A DNA stretch of 64,000 bases from SAR92 clade bacterium (lineage in GTDB: Bacteria > Pseudomonadota > Gammaproteobacteria > Pseudomonadales > Porticoccaceae), in contig SHBP01000003.1 of assembly GCA_004211905.1 (NCBI GenBank), positions 1 through 64,000 of the forward strand, written 5' to 3'. Under the pieces are notes generated by a model, which was given only the letters and a program-made list of their open reading frames with translations, did not search any database and was not told the origin of the DNA. The translations under genes were made by a program, and so were the position numbers. Positions 60,928-64,000 of the stretch are shown piece by piece (the first letter of the stretch is position 1; each line of letters begins with the position of its first letter).

Positions 60928-62316
60928 TTAAAATTTAGGAAACCCGCCTGGAGGCAATCCTTCCCCGGGAGACATCATTCCACCCATGCCGCGCATCATA
61001 TTTTGCATGCCTTTACCCTTCATCTTTTTCATCATCTTACCCATCTGCTTGTGCTGTTTTAGCAGTCGATTGAGGTCTTGTATACTAGTACCAGACCCCA
61101 TAGTAATGCGGCGTTTTCGCGAACCATTCAAAATATCAGGGTTTTTCCGTTCTTTTGGGGTCATAGAATTGATGATGCACTCCATTCGATCAAATTGACT
61201 ATTCGCATTATTTTGTTGAGCCATTTGCGCCATATTACCCATGCCAGGCAACTTTTCCATCATTCCAGCCATCCCGCCCATATTTTTCATTTGCTGTAAC
61301 TGATCTCTTAAATCTTCCAGATCAAATCGTTTTCCCTTGACAACTTTCTTAGCTAATTTCTCAGCTTTCTTCTTATCAACCTTTCTCTCAACTTCTTCAA
61401 TTAAAGAAAGAACATCTCCCATTCCTAGGATGCGCGACGCAATTCGTTCAGGATGAAAAGGCTCGAGAGCGTCAGTCTTTTCCCCCACTCCCAAAAACTT
61501 AATAGGCTTACCTGTGACCTGCCTAACAGACAATGCAGCGCCGCCTCGCGCATCGCCATCTACCTTAGTCAGAATAACGCCCGTCAGAGGCAATGATTCA
61601 TTGAAAGCTTGGGCCGTATTAACCGCATCCTGCCCAATCATCGCATCAATCACGAACAACGTTTCTACCGGCCTAGCTACCCCATGAACCTCCTTAATTT
61701 CCTCCATCATTTCGCCATCGATATGTAAACGACCAGCAGTATCAACAATGAGTACATCAACAAATTGTTTTTTTGCCGCCTTGATAGCATCATTTACAAT
61801 TTGAATAGGTTTTTGCTGGGGGGTGCTGGGGAAAAATTCCGCCTGAACTTCAGCAGCAAGTGTCTTTAACTGCTCAATAGCTGCTGGTCGATAGACGTCC
61901 GCTGATACGACCATCACTTTTTTCTTTTCCCGCTCACGTAAATAACGCGATAGCTTCGCCACAGACGTTGTTTTACCAGCGCCCTGGAGACCTGCCATTA
62001 GAACTACTGCTGGCGGCTGCGCTGCCAAATCGAGGGATTCATTTTTATCCCCCATAACAGCTTCAAGTTCGGCTTGAACGATTTTTAGAAACTGCTGGCC
62101 AGGATTAAGACTACTACGGACCTCTGTACCTAATGCTCTAGTCTTGACCTGCTCTACAAACCCTTTTACTACCGGTAATGCAACATCAGCCTCGAGCAAA
62201 GCCATACGAACTTCTCGTAAGGTCTCCTGGATATTTTTCTCACTGAGACTCGCCTTACCTGATATTTTCTTTAAACTCAAAGAAAGGCGATCACTTAAAC
62301 TCTCAAACATGGCCAT
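60928..62316 (-). CDS. ffh: Signal recognition particle protein Ffh
   Basis: SRP54 homologue that targets inner-membrane proteins. The N domain (FESLSDRLSLSLKKISG) is followed by the G domain with GLQGAGKTTSVAKLSRYL near 108 and VDTAGRLHIDGEMMEEIKEV near 190, then TKVDGDARGGAALS near 250. The Met-rich M domain (about 330-462) has MKNMGGMAGMMEKLPGMG and KKMKGKGMQNMMRGMGGMM. I prefer ATG at 62316 (AGGA eight bases upstream); ATG at 62310 gives the most family-like start. It is transcribed away from ypjD. Confidence 0.96.
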   Translation of the reverse strand: MAMFESLSDRLSLSLKKISGKASLSEKNIQETLREVRMALLEADVALPVVKGFVEQVKTRALGTEVRSSLNPGQQFLKIVQAELEAVMGDKNESLDLAAQPPAVVLMAGLQGAGKTTSVAKLSRYLREREKKKVMVVSADVYRPAAIEQLKTLAAEVQAEFFPSTPQQKPIQIVNDAIKAAKKQFVDVLIVDTAGRLHIDGEMMEEIKEVHGVARPVETLFVIDAMIGQDAVNTAQAFNESLPLTGVILTKVDGDARGGAALSVRQVTGKPIKFLGVGEKTDALEPFHPERIASRILGMGDVLSLIEEVERKVDKKKAEKLAKKVVKGKRFDLEDLRDQLQQMKNMGGMAGMMEKLPGMGNMAQMAQQNNANSQFDRMECIINSMTPKERKNPDILNGSRKRRITMGSGTSIQDLNRLLKQHKQMGKMMKKMKGKGMQNMMRGMGGMMSPGEGLPPGGFPKF

Positions 62317-62431
62317 GCAAATATTCCTAGTCAATCTGAATTGGCGACCATTATAGCAATAATTACGTCATCCTCTTCACCCTGGGGCCTGAATATGCCA
62401 AACTCTTCAAAAATGTGGAACGAATTTTAAA

Positions 62432-63226
62432 ATGTTAAGTTCTGTAAGCGGGATTTTCTCAATAATTGCGTATCTGATAGGTTTCATCTACCTAGCTACA
62501 AAATTACCTAAAGAAACCGGATTCAATCAATCTTTGCTCAAGAAAATAGCCTTACTGGCAATTATCCTTCATGGTTCGGCTGCAGTGAACTTGCTATTTA
62601 CCGGACAGGGCCTAGATTTAAGCCTTTTTATAATTTTAATGCTAATCGCATTTGTGATTAACGTGATTGTGTTTGTCAGCGGGCAAAACAAACCTTTGCA
62701 CAGTATGTATCTGGCTCTTTTCCCTATTTCCGCTATTAGTTTGGCGCTGGCCCTAAGTACTCCTAGTACTAAATCAGTAATAACAATATCCCCATACATT
62801 CAATCCCATGTGTTAGCCTCTATTCTTGCGTATAGTTTACTAGCCTTTGCCGCTCTCCAGGCATTACTCACTGGCTACCAAAACTGGCAGCTCAAGCATA
62901 AGCGTCAAAGTCTGTTAATGCGCACGTTTCCTCCACTACAGACCATGGAGGAGTTCCTTTTTGAACTGATCTGGGCGGGCGAGGCTCTGCTCACCCTTTC
63001 TTTAGTGTCTGGTTTTCTATTCTATGAAGACATGTTCGATCAAAAGTTATTGCACAAGGTTACTCTCAGTATCGTTGCATGGTGTGTTTATGGAATTTTA
63101 CTCTGGGGTCGCCACAGTCGCGGATGGCGGGGGATTAAGGCGATAAGCTGGAGTCTAGTCGGATTTTCTGCGATCTTAATGGGTTATATAGGAAGTAAAA
63201 TCGTCTTAGAATTAATTCTTGCCTGA
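62432..63226 (+). CDS. ypjD: CcsA/YpjD-like inner-membrane cytochrome c assembly-type protein
   Basis: The 264 residues are almost entirely membrane, with eight or so helices. The family feature is a His in YIQSHVLASILAYSLLAFAALQALL near 125-145, and EFLFELIWAGEALLTLSLVSGFLFYEDMF near 175-205. It resembles the CcsA/CcmC heme-handling proteins, but the E. coli YpjD has no known cytochrome c function. Placed divergently from ffh, as in most gammaproteobacteria, and upstream of a CorC/CNNM gene. Confidence 0.9.
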   Translation: MLSSVSGIFSIIAYLIGFIYLATKLPKETGFNQSLLKKIALLAIILHGSAAVNLLFTGQGLDLSLFIILMLIAFVINVIVFVSGQNKPLHSMYLALFPISAISLALALSTPSTKSVITISPYIQSHVLASILAYSLLAFAALQALLTGYQNWQLKHKRQSLLMRTFPPLQTMEEFLFELIWAGEALLTLSLVSGFLFYEDMFDQKLLHKVTLSIVAWCVYGILLWGRHSRGWRGIKAISWSLVGFSAILMGYIGSKIVLELILA

Positions 63227-63315
63227 CTTTTAACCCAATTTTATTAAAAAGTCAGTTGCCAAACCTTACGAACTAATTCAACATATCGATCCTCAATATT
63301 TATAGGCACACATTC

Positions 63316-64000
63316 TTGGACGGTTCAGACCCTTTGGTCTTATGGATAGTACTTATTGTTTTACTGGTACTGTCAGCTTTTTTTTCGGGTTCAGAAACTG
63401 GAATGATGGCGTTAAACCGTTATCGTCTTCGTCATCAGCGCAAAAAGAGTGCGGGTGCTCGGCGCGCGGCCAAACTCTTAGCCAAGCCAGATAAATTGAT
63501 CGGCCTTATTTTAGTAGGTAACAATGCGGTCAATATTCTCGCCGCTATTATTGCCAACATGCTGGCGATTATTTATGTAGGGGAAGCCGCAGCACCCTGG
63601 GTCGCAACTGCATCACTAACGATTACGGTATTAGTTTTCTCTGAGGTCACGCCAAAAACTATCGCAGCTCAGAACCCCGAATGGTTTGCGTTCAGAGCAA
63701 GTCACATTTTAAAACCATTGTTGCAGTTACTCTCACCCCTAGTTTGGATGGTCAACCAACTGACCAATGGTGTAATTTCCTTGCTAGGTTTTGATCCCAA
63801 GCAGGACCGTGACGATGGTCTGGATTCAGAAGAACTTAAATCTCTAGTGGACCTCTCTGGGCACAAACTCTCAGATAGTCACCAGGGAATGTTGAAAGGA
63901 ATTCTTGACCTAGAGAATATTACAATAGAAGACATCATGATCCCTCGAAATGAGGTCCATGGATTAGATTTGGAAGACCCTATCGGGAGCTTAACAGCCT
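63316..64000 (+). CDS. CNNM/CorC-family (HlyC/CorC) membrane protein, N-terminal part
   Basis: The frame runs off the end of the window after 228 residues. TTG start with AGG about nine bases upstream gives MDGSDPLVLWIVLIVLLVLS. The DUF21/CNNM transmembrane domain (about 8-180) includes FFSGSETGMMALNRYRLRH and GLILVGNNAVNILAAI and VLVFSEVTPKTIAA. EDIMIPRNEVHGLDLED at about 205-225 is the start of the first CBS domain. Similar to E. coli YfjD. A magnesium/cobalt role is proposed for the family, not shown here. It is 89 bases after ypjD and probably co-transcribed. Confidence 0.88.
   Translation, partial: MDGSDPLVLWIVLIVLLVLSAFFSGSETGMMALNRYRLRHQRKKSAGARRAAKLLAKPDKLIGLILVGNNAVNILAAIIANMLAIIYVGEAAAPWVATASLTITVLVFSEVTPKTIAAQNPEWFAFRASHILKPLLQLLSPLVWMVNQLTNGVISLLGFDPKQDRDDGLDSEELKSLVDLSGHKLSDSHQGMLKGILDLENITIEDIMIPRNEVHGLDLEDPIGSLTA

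Overview
The window is ordinary chromosomal DNA from a gammaproteobacterium, moderately AT-rich by eye. Gene content and order (rpsP-rimM-trmD-rplS, proA-nadD-rsfS-rlmH-mrdA-rodA-mltB-dacA-ybeD-lipB-lipA, pyrG-kdsA-eno-ftsB-ispD-ispF-truD-pcm-nlpD-rpoS, hemC-hemD-hemX-hemY, cyaY/lptM-lysA-dapF-DUF484) are those of Pseudomonas-like and marine Cellvibrionales-type lineages. A SAR92/OM60-like marine oligotroph is my guess for the source; that is inference. About 63 protein genes are called. I see no tRNA or rRNA gene, CRISPR array, insertion sequence, prophage or defence island.

Layout. 1-6 kb: the end of an FAD oxidoreductase, an NhaC-type antiporter, an AI-2E/PerM-type membrane protein, two tandem paralogous acyltransferases, and prfC. 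6.2-18.4 kb: hemH, a class II sirtuin (opposite strand), then a long plus-strand run from proA to lipA covering proline and NAD synthesis, ribosome maturation, rod-shape peptidoglycan synthesis and lipoate synthesis. 18.4-24.2 kb: a small basic unknown protein, dinB, and an RND pump with its adaptor. 24.5-26.6 kb: a membrane pyrophosphatase of the K+-dependent type, convergent with rpoS.

26.7-39.3 kb is almost entirely minus strand: rpoS, nlpD, a DUF368 undecaprenyl-phosphate translocase homologue, pcm, truD, ispF, ispD, ftsB, eno, kdsA, pyrG, tilS, yheU and an exported methyltransferase homologue. 39.4-43.7 kb: an ACT-domain GcvR-like regulator, a ferritin-like protein, and a tightly overlapping trmL-fldB-mnmC cluster. 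43.7-52.9 kb: hemY/hemX/hemD/hemC facing argH, then cyaY, lptM, lysA, dapF and DUF484. 52.9-58.5 kb: rnr and a hybrid histidine kinase/LuxR-type response regulator pair. 58.7-64 kb: the rplS-trmD-rimM-rpsP operon, ffh, ypjD, and the start of a CorC/CNNM-type protein.

No clearly undescribed system is visible. The most useful oddities are: truD, whose coding similarity extends about 40 codons upstream of its first ATG without any ATG, GTG or TTG; a small basic protein with a SutA-like motif; the DUF368 gene in a cluster lacking surE; the trmL-flavodoxin-mnmC coupling; and paired palindromes in the AT-rich leader of the response regulator.
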